Source: Dendrolimus kikuchii
Taxonomy: Eukaryota; Arthropoda; Insecta; Lepidoptera; Lasiocampidae
Length of the DNA: 64,000 nt
Assembly: GCA_019925095.2 (NCBI GenBank)
Contig: CM034405.1
Location: forward strand, 10,860,401-10,924,400
Direction of reading: 5' to 3'
Shown: piece by piece, positions 58,701 to 64,000 of the stretch
Layout of the letters: each line of letters opens with the position of its first letter
Position numbering within the stretch: the first letter of the stretch is position 1
Made by a program: the position numbers and the translations under genes
Notes under the pieces: generated by a model
Told to the model about the DNA's origin: nothing
The model's input: the letters and a program-made list of their open reading frames with translations, nothing else
The model's database searches: none

Positions 58701-61700
58701 CCAGTCCTGAACCACTTCGTAAACCTCTGACCACTACCACGCGTTCCCATACCTGTTTACCGTTAAAGTTAGTTATTAACACGTTCGTCATCTAGTACGA
58801 ATTGGTCGAGATTTTTGGGAGGCCAAAAACCGACTATCGGCCGCGATGTTACGCGAAGAAGCGATAACTAGGAGAACCAAATTAATCATAAGAATACTGT
58901 AATGCATATATTTTAGTATTTGTATGTTGTATATCCTATACTTATATTTCAGAGGTTATTCCATTAAAAATCCAACTAAAAATCCTATAAATTTCAAAAA
59001 GAACAGTGTAGTAACCCATATTTGCTGACAGAGCTCTCTCCCACAGAAGCACACCCGGCACCCAGATATGGGTAAAGCGGCGACGAACGTATTATTTAGG
59101 CTACGCTCCATTAGACTCACGACGACCACGTTCAGGACCGCCATTTTTCCCGTTTTACTTTCTTGCCGGCGTTACAATCGTAAACACAAGTGAAACGGTT
59201 ATTCGACCCACCTCTTGACATGGGTGGTGGTAAGCGTTGTGAGATCGAAAATGATGACATCATTAGTGACATTTTCGCCACGACCGCAACGACCGCTGTC
59301 GCCTTGTGGAACGGCTAACAGAGCATTTTGGGCATTGTGAGCTACTAATGAAAAGCGCTGTTAGAAGCCCAGTTAAAATCAGTTTAGTATTTACTATTCT
59401 GATTTTAGCTGGGCTTCTATATTTTATCATAGAGCGCAAATTTTTATTAAAAGACAATCTCTTTTTTGTATGGACCGTAAACAGTTTACCAACTCAAGTT
59501 TTTTTTTATTGCAAGAGTTCAGCAGACAGGCAGACGGCCCACTTGATGGAAAGCGGTTACCATCGCCTATGGACATTTGCAACACCAAAGGTGCTACAAA
59601 TGCGCTGCTGCTCTCTTAAGGCGGGCTGGAACCTGGTCACTAACGCCAGAACACAACTCAAGGTTTTTATGGCGACATACTTTAGACCACGGGTGGTAGC
59701 CATCCAGTCGGGTAAATGCTCTACCACCTGGCTGTGGGTTATTTTGTCGCCTCTTAAGACAGGCCACCCGGCCGCAAGAAATTGTATACTTTCTCCGTTC
59801 TTGCACGGATAAAGTAAAAGAACAATGCTTTAGTCCTTTCGAGGTTTTATTTATCCCGTCTCTCAATGTTTTTCACGAACAGTTTTCTTGTACAGCTTCT
59901 TTTGGGAATTTGGAACGGGTTTCCAGATGAGGTTTTCAGCGCTACAATATAACGTCTTTCAAAAAAGGTGTAATAAGGTCCCTTCAAAGCCCTGTTGCAA
60001 ATACCCATAAACGACGGTAAGCGTTTTCCATTAGGTGAACAAACCTCATTGAGAAACTACATTTGTATACTAATGTTCGCCCTAGGAAATTATTACAACA
60101 CCATTGAACAGCTTACCGACGTAATTCGTTCTGTATCAGAACAGCAAATGAATTTAAAGAGCTTTTATTTACTAATAGTGTAGCACTGTTTAGCGCAAAG
60201 TTGGTCAAGTTCTATTCAAACTCGGATTTATTAGTTTAAGTACCTTATGTCTATTTTTATCATTGTTTCTATGTATAATTTTCATTTTTTTTCTTCTCCT
60301 CTTATTTTTACTGTTATCTGTGGAGGCTTATTAATAGCTTCTCTAAACCTATTTTATTTTTAGTTATTAATAATGATAGCTGTTAGCCCCCCAAATAAAA
60401 TAAAATAAAATAAAATATTACCTGAATAAGCATTTCCAATCCTTTGGTATCATCAGTCTTGTCCGCGAGTAAGCGCGCTTGCACGTCGAGCAATAGTCGT
60501 GTTAACGCAACGCGCACGTTTTCACCGTCTATTGTCACTGTATAGCGTACGCCATGCGTAAATGGAATGCTCGTTGCAGGTACTTGTGATTCAATTCTAC
60601 AAATATTTAAAAAAATTAAAAGACGGCCTCTGTGGTTGAGCGGTTCAAGCCTTTGCCGGCTTACGTCACTGCAACACAGAGGCTCCGAGTTCGATGCGTG
60701 GTATGGTAAATTTCGGTAACGAATTTTCTCCGTTATTTACTACGGTCTGGGTGTCTGGGATCAGCCCCAGTGTAGTCAGTTGTATATTACCCATAACACA
60801 AGCTAACTTGCTTAATTTGGGGACATACAAAATGTGTTTGTCTGCTCATTATTTATATTTATTTATTTAAAAGAAACAGACCTGACTCAAACCCTAGTGC
60901 GTGCCGCTTATTTAAAGAGCAAGCATTAATACAAGTTACATTGTATTAAATTTTTATGTTAGTGTTATTTGTCCCTGGGTGCCCATCTTGCCATCGGGAT
61001 GAAAAGTATGTACGCCTATTTTCGGTATTAAAATGACATATATACCAAATTTCAACTAAATCGGTCCAATAGTTTTCCTTAAAAGTATAACGAACAGAGA
61101 GACAAATATATTTTTATCCCGGACGCTCTCCCATTTTTCGGGATAAAAAGTATCGTAAGTTTATCTTCGGCATCGAAAATATACTGAGTTTCAGTCAAAT
61201 CGGTCCAGTAGTTTTTCCGTGAAAGCGTGACAGACAGACCGAGTTACTTTCGCATTTATAATTAATAGGGATAATAGGGATTAATAGAGGCACATTTATG
61301 AAAGTAACTTATACAATTACGGTCAACCTGAACAATGATCAAATAAAAAGTATTTTAGACCGAAATGAAGGTATGAAGAGGTTAATTTAAGCAGATGTAA
61401 TAAAAGACATAGAAAAAGTTTTGTAACAAGTAGTTAGCTTCTCTCTACCTATATGAGACAGATGTGATAAGATGTGCCAGTATGTATGTGATGTAGGGTA
61501 ATAAATCTCTACCACATTAAAAACAATTTGGTTACTAAAAAAATGTATTCATATTATTTTAAAATAATATTAATATCTATTATTCTATCCGTGCAGGAAC
61601 GGAGAAAGAATACAATTTCCTGCGGCCTGGCGGCCTGTCGTAAGAGGCGACTAAACAACCCACAGCCAGGTGGCAGGGTATTTGCTCGACTGGATGGCGA

Positions 61701-64000
61701 CCACCCCTGGTCTAGAGTATGCCGCCATAACAACCTTGTGTTGTGTTCCGGCATTAGTGACCAGGTTCCAGTCTCCTTTAAGAGAGCAGCAGCGCATTTG
61801 TAGCACCTTTGGTGTTGCAAATGTCCATAGGCGATGGTAACCGCTTTCCATCAAGTGGGCCGTCTGCCTGTCTGCTGAACTCCTGCAATAAAAAATAAAT
61901 AAAAAATAAAATATACATTTTTATAAACTGATCATTATTGCAGGAGCACAAGATAATGGTTATCTGAAAATTTTAACACTATTAACAAAAAGTTAATTTA
62001 TTATTCTCATAATTATCATTATAATAAGAACAATAGATATACTTACAATGAAATGGGTTCTTCATCCGGTGACGGCAAAAGAGTTCCACAGGATAAAACT
62101 GCATTGATTATGTAGAAGCTTCTAAGTCTACGATCTCGACACATCGACCTTTCCCCTTGGAGCCATTGGTTTAACCTATGGATTTCTGGTTTGAGATATC
62201 TATCTAACAACATTTGCGCACATTCCGCTTCCTCTTTACAAGGAATGTGCCACTTAAAGTTCGTATCTTGGAGAGAACATCCATGACCCCATTCTCGTAT
62301 AGGCAACCATTTTTCCGGAGCAGCTCCATAGTCTTTAGGCGAGCTCCTACATTCTTTCAAATCCATATAACTCAAGGAAGTAAAGGCGTGGCTCAGAATC
62401 TCACAAGCGCGACTGAGGGCGTAATTTGCGTGAAGTTTTAGTGCTCTATCTAATATCGGTAATATATCTGGTATGTATTTCAATAGAACAGTGCCGTCAC
62501 ATTCTACTGCGTGCATGAGTAACACTAATCTGTATGTAAGGTCTCTTGGCGGATTTTCATCATGTAAAGCCTCGTCAGTTGATAACAGTTCTCTTAACTC
62601 TTCGCATAATTTAGGCACGAAAGCAGCTAGAGTAGCTTCAGAATCTATGCAAGCGAATACACGCAATAATACACCAACCATACTTCCCGAAACGTTGGTC
62701 TCAAAAGTGGATTCTGTCGCGAAACTTTTAAACTTTCTCAACGCTTCACTGAATATTTTTGGTGAGCATTGCATTAGAACTGCTGTTGCTGCAGAGGATA
62801 GAGCAGTTTCCATAACCGCATCAGTCTTACTACGTACTCCATCTGTTTCTTTCGTATCTAGCCTTACATGTTCAAGGACGCTAGATTCAATAATAGTGAA
62901 CATTTTATCAAGAAAAACCAATACAAAATCTTCAAATTGGGCAGTTAATTCACAAGTCAAGAGTTCTTCTTCTGTCAGATCAGACCAATGTTCATGTGCT
63001 GAACTGCAATCTATGAAGGGAACCAACCAGCTGAATATCAAGATGAAATGTAAAGAGACTATAGTTTTTTTGATGTCATTGGGATCGAGACCTGGTAGTA
63101 TAGCCATAAGCAGGGGTACAACATGAGTTGGACCTTCAGGATATCCGCAATCAGGACCACGTAACATTGGCCTAGCAACGGCTGCAACAGCAGACATGGC
63201 TGCTGTAACTCTATGGGGTTCAGTTAAAGATGTCAAAGAGGTTTGAAGTCTTTCTATAAGTGGCGGTACAACTATAGCGGGTCGTAAAGTAGCCAAGTTC
63301 TGTAAAGCTGTTGAAACATCAAGTGAACCACTCCGACTGTACACAGCTTGAAGTGTTGGTTCTAGGACAATGTTTACGAATTCTGTGATGTCTTCATCGC
63401 ATAATCTATAACTATCTGGTATTTTGTTTTCCCAGCCTTTAAGAAATTTCTGTTCACGTTCACGACGTACCCTAAAATTATATAGAGAAGGAAAGTTTAT
63501 AGCCACCTCAATAGTAAAAGTATTCTAATATATCGCACGAAACTTGCAATTAAATAACATTGTAGAGGGTATAAATAATAATCGTAGCTACTCTCTCTCC
63601 TTTTTTTCACCTTCTCCCAATTAATTGATGTCGGCACGATGTGTATTTTCCTTCTACACCCCTCTATTTTGACATATGTTCTCTGTCAGACTCCCAATCA
63701 TTAAATCATCCTTCACATAATTCATCCATCTCTTTTTTGTTCTACCTTTATATTTGTATGCACCAGTCTTGCAGTTTAACATGTTTTTTGTCACGTGACT
63801 TTCATCCTTCCTCATTACATGCCCATACCACCTTAATATTTTCCTATCTTAACTAATAATAAATAAATCCCACATATACCTGTTAAGAAATTCTCTGGAA
63901 AGTTTTCTTAATAAATCCCTGAGTCTAAAAGACCAACGCCCAGCATTGGCACTGTGTAAATAGCTCTCAACACCTGCGAGAAAACTTCTCAAATGTTTCA
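34375..64000 (-). CDS. PSME4: Proteasome activator complex subunit 4 (PA200), 3' part
   Basis: PA200/Blm10 is a single-chain HEAT-repeat ring that caps the 20S proteasome and opens its gate, and has roles in acetylated-histone turnover and DNA repair. Seventeen coding exons were placed on the minus strand and the 5' end lies beyond the window. They give about 1,555 codons against roughly 1,840 in human PA200. Recognisable blocks include AGRWSFRLRDLL (exon 1), VFLDKMFTIIESSVLEH (exon 2), ALQGALGSLKWRTAPL (exon 11/12) and HAGVLGLG-like HCGVLGLCAYI (exon 17). Splice phases match at all junctions but exon 12/13. Exon 17 reaches the stop and ends SYCA. Introns hold many transposons; the intron between exons 12 and 13 is about 5.9 kb because of an LTR element. 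Exons 13-16 are extremely GC-rich. The only possible break is the exon 13 acceptor. Confidence 0.97.
34764..35240 (+). mobile_element. 5'-truncated Jockey-type LINE tail
   Basis: A plus-strand frame (34781-35179) encodes the C-terminal end of a Jockey-type reverse transcriptase: YRTMLWLLGRN, LKPIWTYRIQIWGSASNSNI, QRLQNVILRTISGVPWYVRN and YPPRLKRHGIQKRQ. A short UTR with the inverted repeat GTGTTCTC/GAGAACAC (35202-35219) and an A-rich tail (AAAAAATAAATAAG) follows. It sits in the last PSME4 intron, only about 15 bp from the exon 17 acceptor and antisense to the gene. Confidence 0.88.
35241..35798. other. PSME4 intron DNA
   Basis: AT-rich intron sequence between the LINE tail and the Tigger element; nothing recognised. 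Confidence 0.5.
35886..36212 (+). repeat. Dispersed repeat nested in the Tigger element
   Basis: It starts ACTAGCGGCCCCGCCAGACG, contains CAGCGCCACCTACCGGTT twice (about 35949 and 36059), then CAGCCAAATCGGTACAGCCG, and ends TTTCTTTTATATATATAGAT. The same head and tail type occurs at 37463-37805. Confidence 0.75.
36230..36539 (-). pseudogene. Tigger transposase N-terminal fragment
   Basis: About 100 codons from an ATG at 36539 encode a basic, CENP-B N-terminal-type DNA-binding domain and a following linker (VRDPAIEKMEVALSLWIEDR). After this the reading enters A-rich DNA and the nested repeat, so the DDE domain is missing. The fragment might still be able to fold as a DNA-binding domain but shows no sign of being expressed. 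Confidence 0.8.
37463..37805 (+). repeat. Dispersed repeat next to PSME4 exon 16
   Basis: It has the head ACTAGCGGTTTCGGCAGACG, the body word CAGCGCCACCTACCGGCTTT, the AATCGGTCTAGTAGTTTTTG block and the tail TTCGTCTTTATAATATTATG. It ends about 60 bp from exon 16. Confidence 0.75.
37865..38010 (-). CDS. PSME4: PSME4 exon 16
   Basis: The 146-bp exon runs from phase 1 to phase 0 (acceptor TGGCAG, donor GTAATT). It encodes RSWWARLACLDFAQPLLFYG and AVRVEQFALKLMRDPRVE, equivalent to the PA200 stretch [20 protein letters not shown] that forms the bromodomain-like region. It is strongly GC-rich. Confidence 0.93.
38011..38879. other. PSME4 intron with GC-rich repeated words
   Basis: Three related GC-rich blocks occur in AT-rich DNA: GCGAGATTCCCGGGGCACAA near 38338 (inverted), CTGGGAATCTCGCGGGAGTT near 38632 and CCCGGGGATCCCGCGGGAGT near 38757. 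The first also has a CGAAATCGGCCTAAAAGTTT tail like the other dispersed repeats. A (GAAT)n run lies at 38058-38078. Confidence 0.55.
38880..39115 (+). repeat. Dispersed repeat, TTTCGCATTTATAATATTAGTA tail
   Basis: It begins ACTAGTTGCGTCCGCGGTTT, continues TTTCATCAAAATCCATTCAG and ends CTTTCGCATTTATAATATTA. This head and tail combination is a very common insect interspersed repeat type (from memory). Related tails are at 55836 and 61245. Confidence 0.75.
39419..39646 (-). CDS. PSME4: PSME4 exon 15
   Basis: The 228-bp exon has phase 1 on both sides (acceptor TGTGCAG, donor GTACGT). It encodes LRGCMGVTVRGVHCNTLCQY, ELPRAAAGLLASLALAHHPA and YDAALDALDGIAD. Of 75 complete codons, 73 end in G or C. 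Confidence 0.92.
40028..40172 (+). repeat. tRNA-derived SINE copy 3, 5'-truncated
   Basis: Only the body and tail remain: TACTGTGGTCTGTATGTCCG-type start, GGGGTCAGCCCCAGAGTAGA, AACACAAGCGTAACTTGCTC and TGTCTGCCGATTATTATTAT. Confidence 0.85.
40173..40841. other. PSME4 intron DNA
   Basis: AT-rich intron sequence between SINE copy 3 and exon 14. No element boundary was recognised. Confidence 0.45.
40842..41010 (-). CDS. PSME4: PSME4 exon 14
   Basis: The 169-bp exon runs from phase 0 to phase 1 (acceptor GATGCAG, donor GTATGT). It begins with an acidic Ser/Glu-rich stretch (SAEGRGGESSESESVSRGDR) and continues to KDHARAISLLTT, equivalent to the TQGIKLLKT block. Confidence 0.9.
41275..41780 (-). 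repeat. LINE-like relic in PSME4 intron
   Basis: On the minus strand, 41605-41535 encodes SFTVQAVKLWNMLPLTLREA, the kind of C-terminal motif many LINEs share (KLWNSLP-type). The block CGGCCTTATCGCTCAAAGCG at 41284 belongs to the same dispersed family as pieces near 14090, 56230 and 58330. Boundaries are not defined. Confidence 0.55.
41821..41983 (-). CDS. PSME4: PSME4 exon 13, 5' edge uncertain
   Basis: The 3' edge is firm: HTAQ before a GTTAAA donor, phase 0, and it joins exon 14 cleanly. The frame MSLSTVQCGVREESVRASSV, then EELRAPLPAQMAVAVDVARL, occupies the place of the PA200 segment after NVRERIG. The 5' edge was set by homology at the G before ATG (phase 2 needed), but the two bases before it are AC, not AG. 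The nearest AG (exon start 41996) would need phase 1 and shifts the frame when joined to exon 12. Either the acceptor is mutated, the assembly has an error, or splicing is atypical. Confidence 0.72.
42235..42680 (-). repeat. Left LTR (3' LTR) of the 42-47 kb element
   Basis: A 446-bp copy. Relative to the right copy it carries extra bases such as ACACGG near 42437 and GCGGTGCGATT near 42537. Both contain CGAACTGTGTCAAATTTGCG and AAGGGAACGCGCCGTCAGAT. Confidence 0.88.
43330..43860. repeat. ~48-bp units with GGACC...GGTCC hairpins
   Basis: Roughly ten imperfect units, each AGCGGG(T/A)GCGGGACC, a 10-12-nt loop, GGTCC(A/G)AAAT and an AT-rich tail, follow one another. Examples of the stem-loop are GGGACCTAAACTTACAAGGTCC-type at 43460 and similar at 43507, 43557 and 43605. 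They lie inside the LTR element, on its 3' side. Confidence 0.75.
44220..45868 (-). pseudogene. Unrecognised ORF chain inside the LTR element
   Basis: Four overlapping minus-strand frames (45868-45590, 45630-45034, 45085-44534, 44570-44220) look like one ancestral protein of about 550 residues split by frameshifts at the overlaps. The first starts MTVPGAVPDFDAMNPFEELY and has a Lys/Arg-rich helix (KTKAALRRLQSK). The second is Ser/Thr-rich with two related repeats (STLAVPSKSLQSLTQSDASR against STLAVLSKSLSSSALSASDG). The third has LVNARYNITFKDIAALRLPH and LLAYITMFNPPALFEYSLFP. I do not recognise a family. A capsid-like (gag) role is only a guess from its place in the element. Confidence 0.55.
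46446..46872 (-). repeat. Right LTR (5' LTR) of the 42-47 kb element
   Basis: A 427-bp copy matching 42235-42680. It ends exactly where the 222-bp direct repeat at 46873 begins. Confidence 0.88.
46873..47630 (-). repeat. Pair of 222-bp direct repeats with tRNA-like head
   Basis: Copies at 46873-47094 and 47408-47630 are nearly identical (one substitution, AAGCGTACGG against AAGGGTACGG, and one extra A were seen) and are separated by about 310 bp. On the minus strand each contains GCCGTCGTAGCTTAGTGGTC, like the 5' half of a tRNA with an A box. The spacer carries GGGTACGGGCTTGAATCC (47155 down), like a T-arm/B box. The unit may be a tRNA-derived SINE that was partly duplicated. Confidence 0.85.
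47851..47969 (-). CDS. PSME4: PSME4 exon 12
   Basis: The 119-bp exon runs from phase 0 to phase 2 (acceptor TTGTAG, donor GTAATT). It encodes GALGSLKWRTAPLASLLLQR and ends YQNVRETVG, the counterpart of YKNVRERIG. Only 14 of 39 complete codons end in G or C, in contrast to the next exons. Confidence 0.93.
48620..48722. repeat. MITE, same family as 32111
   Basis: The left arm TCTATATCTTACCATACATT and the complement of the right arm (GATTATATATTCATTTGTCT..TTACCACTG) pair imperfectly. The body has ACTTGTATGGTGTTTATGTC, as in the TFIIA intron copy. Confidence 0.65.
48768..48987 (+). repeat. tRNA-derived SINE copy 4
   Basis: A full copy: GACGGCCTCTGTTGTTGAGC head, CACTGTTTCGATTGTTAGCA B-box region, GGGATCGGCCCCAGAGTAGT body, AGGCGTAACTTGTTTAGCTT and the tail GTCTGCCGATTATTTATC. 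It lies 16 bp before the exon 11 donor side of the intron. Confidence 0.9.
49003..49202 (-). CDS. PSME4: PSME4 exon 11
   Basis: The 200-bp exon runs from phase 1 to phase 0 (acceptor CATCAG, donor GTAAGT). It encodes TPETMEDWGTCLATGVEKLD and TSFVVCARLYALQ, equivalent to NDWGACIATSCESRDPRKL and ACRLYVLQ in PA200. An acidic insert (DPDSDPDQD) takes the place of the family's short glycine loop. Confidence 0.93.
49507..49702 (-). CDS. PSME4: PSME4 exon 10
   Basis: The 196-bp exon runs from phase 0 to phase 1 (donor GTGTGT). It encodes MVFAQFGMRVAEKYLRHAVR and RAPRYWTRTQAMRMYDSIME, equivalent to the [20 protein letters not shown] region of PA200. Most codons already end in G or C. Confidence 0.92.
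49703..50652. other. PSME4 intron DNA
   Basis: AT-rich intron. A 75-codon plus-strand frame (50232-50459) has no domain. Nothing else was recognised. Confidence 0.45.
50653..50841 (-). CDS. PSME4: PSME4 exon 9
   Basis: Sixty-three codons, phase 0 at both edges. It encodes EDMEEGERYLYEFFNNDANI and VSFLTVEEKKGKDKFNGVRF; the EDRKGKDKFNPRRF-type block is diagnostic of PA200. Confidence 0.95.
50842..51794. repeat. PSME4 intron with two repeat fragments
   Basis: AACTATTAGCGCCCTCTTTACGCTCGTG at about 51347 recurs near 57850 and marks one dispersed repeat. From about 51425 to 51700 another fragment carries AAGTGGTTACCGTCGTTTGT and then G-rich simple sequence (GGGATAGGGAA-type), a known style of lepidopteran LINE 3' end; a relative is at 52745-52905. 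Confidence 0.55.
51795..52086. repeat. MITE with ~55-bp TIRs
   Basis: The left end GTGCAGGGTCTTATAATAAT..TTTTTTGGTGAAAATATTTTTTTCGTCAAAATT and the complement of the right end (GTGCAGGACCTCGTAACTAC..) match over most of 55 bp, especially the inner 35. Length is 292 bp and no coding is present. Flanks give no clear duplication (TTA on the left, TGA on the right). Confidence 0.85.
52197..52324 (-). CDS. PSME4: PSME4 exon 8
   Basis: The 128-bp exon runs from phase 1 to phase 0 (acceptor TCGTAG, donor GTAACT). It encodes YRKDLEWAIWSEGQSPQTDE and WLRNPIYGFYSWPEQLE, similar to the conserved THWGYYTWPKN-type motif. Confidence 0.93.
52740..52910. repeat. LINE 3'-end-like repeat fragment
   Basis: GCCTGATATAGGCAAGCAGA, TGATGGAGTGGTTATCGTCG and a run of GGATA units (52863-52878) resemble the fragment at 51425-51700. 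Confidence 0.5.
52981..53225 (-). CDS. PSME4: PSME4 exon 7
   Basis: The 245-bp exon enters in phase 2 after TTCATAG and leaves in phase 1 before GTAATA. It encodes QWRRLEIAMQMLTYCPSVQT, DDIAVRRTAHRLTHYALKQR and KITVDPYEVARVPKPEKHIP, which match the PA200 stretch with HDAIVVRKMA and KLTINPCE. Confidence 0.94.
53490..53665 (+). repeat. Dispersed repeat, CTGCCTGTCTGCT tail, copy A
   Basis: It shares CCCTGGTCTAGAGTATGCC, ATAGGCGATGGCAACCGCTT and CCTGCCTGTCTGCTAAACTT with the copy at 61585-61895 in the same orientation. It is 5'-truncated. It looks like a LINE 3' end or SINE. Confidence 0.8.
53987..54409. mobile_element. hAT-type MITE with 8-bp duplication
   Basis: The termini TAGAGATGTGCCGA and, as complement, TAGAGACGTGCCGA are inverted repeats followed by further GTCGGC-rich matching sequence, and ATTATTAT flanks both ends exactly (53979-53986 and 54410-54417), the 8-bp target duplication of hAT elements. 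The 423-bp body has no transposase. Confidence 0.9.
54410..54886. other. PSME4 intron DNA
   Basis: AT-rich intron between the hAT MITE and exon 6, nothing recognised. Confidence 0.45.
54887..55132 (-). CDS. PSME4: PSME4 exon 6
   Basis: The 246-bp exon has phase 2 on both sides (acceptor TTTTAG, donor GTAAGT). It encodes LEQAFSDNLHRHFPAVNTHL, ESVLNDPNFAKAFKNAVNKE and MYMALINELVDVAETPN. Confidence 0.92.
55290..55855 (+). repeat. Dispersed repeat with dimeric 3' module
   Basis: Modules with CGGGAT(G/A)AAA(A/G)GTATCC, a CCTCGGT word and CAAATCGG(A/T)CCA occur twice (about 55478 and 55620), ending TTACTTTCGCATTTATAATA. The second module is split by a (TA)n run. A close relative lies at 60960-61270. 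Confidence 0.8.
55651..55752. repeat. (TA)n microsatellite
   Basis: About 100 bp of alternating T and A, with a short CACACACA interruption near 55663-55670. Confidence 0.97.
55856..57147. other. PSME4 intron DNA with repeat traces
   Basis: CGGTATTATCGTTAAAACGC near 56243 belongs to the dispersed family also seen near 14090 and 41284. Otherwise no element could be delimited and no gene is supported. Confidence 0.45.
57148..57410 (-). CDS. PSME4: PSME4 exon 5
   Basis: The 263-bp exon runs from phase 0 to phase 2 (acceptor TTTCAG, donor GTAACT). It encodes VRILSQMRLYWMLSHYPYSY, HKGVLFIMLG and QDWDVVRTLWPAILKAPLSE, matching the PA200 block DWDCIVQTWPAI-type and the EKPSI motif. Confidence 0.94.
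57411..58473. other. PSME4 intron DNA with repeat traces
   Basis: ACTATTAGCGCCCTCGCTACGCTCG near 57851 matches a block at 51347. CTAGAGAGTTGCCTGGAAAAGATTGC near 58336 is an inverted member of the TCGTTAAAGCGATCTCTTCC family. Nothing coding was seen. Confidence 0.45.
58474..58752 (-). CDS. PSME4: PSME4 exon 4
   Basis: Ninety-three codons, phase 0 at both edges (acceptor AACAG, donor GTGAGT). It encodes VWERVVVVRGLRSGSGLEAR, GPKGKTKGADYRLRTLSADA and CEGGITPSALKALHALFDLA. Confidence 0.93.
59172..59353 (+). repeat. Uninterrupted copy of the ~185-bp repeat
   Basis: It starts TTACAATCGTAAACACAAGT, continues GATGACATCATTAGTGACAT across the point where the copy at 30222 is split, and ends GAGCTACTAATG. 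It serves as an empty-site reference. Confidence 0.85.
59363..59418. repeat. 20-bp hairpin, 16-nt loop
   Basis: AGAAGCCCAGTTAAAATCAG (59363-59382) pairs with CTGATTTTAGCTGGGCTTCT (59399-59418) with one mismatch. The outer GCGC words at 59355 and 59436 could extend it. Confidence 0.9.
59505..59815 (-). repeat. Dispersed repeat, CTGCCTGTCTGCT tail, copy B
   Basis: This is an inverted relative of the copy at 61585-61895: GCAGACAGGCAGACGGCCCA, TGGAAAGCGGTTACCATCGC, ACACCAAAGGTGCTACAAAT, GCCACCCGGCCGCAAGAAAT and CCGTTCTTGCACGGATAAA. The two copies lie 2 kb apart in opposite orientation in the same pair of introns. Confidence 0.88.
59816..60421. other. PSME4 intron DNA
   Basis: Mostly AT-rich. 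A frame at 59995-60183 shows LINE-like composition (GNYYNTIEQLTDVIR) but no recognised motif. An (AAATA)n run lies at 60394-60417 beside the exon 3 donor. Confidence 0.45.
60422..60596 (-). CDS. PSME4: PSME4 exon 3
   Basis: The 175-bp exon enters in phase 2 and ends in phase 0 (CTTATTCAG before GTAATA). It encodes a piece with TVTIDGENVRVALTRLLLDV and LLADKTDDTKGLEMLIQ. Confidence 0.92.
60622..60868 (+). repeat. tRNA-derived SINE copy 5
   Basis: This is the best copy: GACGGCCTCTGTGGTTGAGC (A box), GCTCCGAGTTCGATGCGTGG (B box GTTCGATGC), GGGATCAGCCCCAGTGTAGT, ACACAAGCTAACTTGCTTAA and the tail TGTCTGCTCATTATTTATAT followed by (TTTA)n. Confidence 0.92.
60960..61275 (+). repeat. Dispersed repeat with dimeric 3' module, copy 2
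   Basis: It carries the modules CGGGATGAAAAGTATGTACG (60997) and CGGGATAAAAAGTATCGTAA (61139) and ends GAGTTACTTTCGCATTTATAAT. It matches 55435-55850 in order and spacing. Confidence 0.82.
61585..61895 (+). repeat. Dispersed repeat, CTGCCTGTCTGCT tail, copy C
   Basis: It begins ATCCGTGCAGGAACGGAGAA and has CCTGCGGCCTGGCGGCCTGT, CCCTGGTCTAGAGTATGCCG, TTTGGTGTTGCAAATGTCCA and GGCCGTCTGCCTGTCTGCTG, then AATAAAAAATAAATAAAA. Short open frames on both strands are part of the repeat. Confidence 0.88.
62047..63471 (-). CDS. PSME4: PSME4 exon 2
   Basis: At 1,425 bp this is by far the largest exon, with 474 full codons. The acceptor is TTTTAG before GGTACG, the donor GTAAGT. It encodes the HEAT-repeat core, including EPTLQAVYSRSGSLDVSTAL, ALQNLATLRPAIVVPPLIER, PEGPTHVVPLLMAILPGLDP, VPFIDCSSAHEHW and WLPIREWGHGCSLQDTNFKW. 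Both edges are phase 2. Confidence 0.97.
63472..63879. other. PSME4 intron between exons 1 and 2
   Basis: A 408-bp intron with GTATAT donor and TTTTAG acceptor on the minus strand. The 71-codon plus-strand frame inside (63641-63856) is not supported as a gene. No transposon was recognised. Confidence 0.6.
63880..64000 (-). CDS. PSME4: PSME4 exon 1 of window (partial)
   Basis: The 5' part of this exon lies beyond position 64000. It encodes HLRSFLAGVESYLHSANAG and RWSFRLRDLLRKLSREFLN, a recognisable PA200 stretch, and ends AACAG before a GTATAT donor in phase 2. Confidence 0.93.

Noticed and set aside
61554..61854. Overlapping frames on both strands in the repeat at 61.6-61.9 kb
   Set aside because: The same frames appear in the inverted copy at 59.6 kb; they are part of a non-coding dispersed repeat.
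62473..63126. 217-codon plus-strand frame opposite PSME4 exon 2
   Set aside because: It is the antisense shadow of a long conserved exon.

Overview
The window looks like insect nuclear DNA, most likely from a moth or butterfly. This is an inference from the AT-rich, intron-rich layout and the mix of transposon families (tRNA-derived SINEs, R1/Jockey/CR1-type LINEs, BEL/Pao, Tigger, hAT and Tc1 relics), not from a species match. Most of the 64 kb is repeats. Two conserved eukaryotic genes are certain: a small TFIIA subunit on the plus strand and a very long proteasome activator gene on the minus strand.

Layout. Positions 1-12840 hold three unrelated tandem arrays: a GC-rich satellite with a ~147-bp monomer and a 586-bp higher-order unit (1-3240), a ~300-bp AT-rich array (about 5640-8830), and a 32-bp purine-rich minisatellite (about 9710-12840, core 10270-11780). 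The long open frames in the first and third arrays follow from the repeats and are not treated as genes. Positions 14936-19473 are a nearly complete but decayed BEL/Pao retrotransposon on the minus strand, with both LTRs, a 5-bp target duplication and a primer binding site. A possible solo LTR carrying a 62-bp perfect palindrome follows at 19809-20585. Positions 21800-26090 hold a Tc1 relic, two LINE relics and a 5'-truncated R1-type LINE with a 19-bp target duplication.

TFIIA-gamma (26498-28048, four exons, 108 residues) is complete. It lies tail to tail with PSME4/PA200, whose 3' end is at 34375 and which runs off the right edge of the window on the minus strand. Seventeen PSME4 coding exons were placed (about 1,555 codons, roughly the last four fifths of the protein). 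Reading phases agree at every junction except exon 12/13, where no AG acceptor sits at the homologous position. The predicted C-terminus ends Tyr-Cys-Ala rather than the Tyr-Tyr-Ala of PA200/Blm10 proteins. The 3' half of the gene switches to extreme GC-ending codons.

PSME4 introns are loaded with insertions: a Jockey-type LINE tail, a Tigger element with TA duplication, an LTR element with unrecognised open frames (42235-46872), a hAT MITE with an 8-bp duplication, a long-TIR MITE, SINEs and other dispersed repeats. The two genes act in separate processes (transcription initiation; proteasome activation) and nothing suggests that they are functionally linked.
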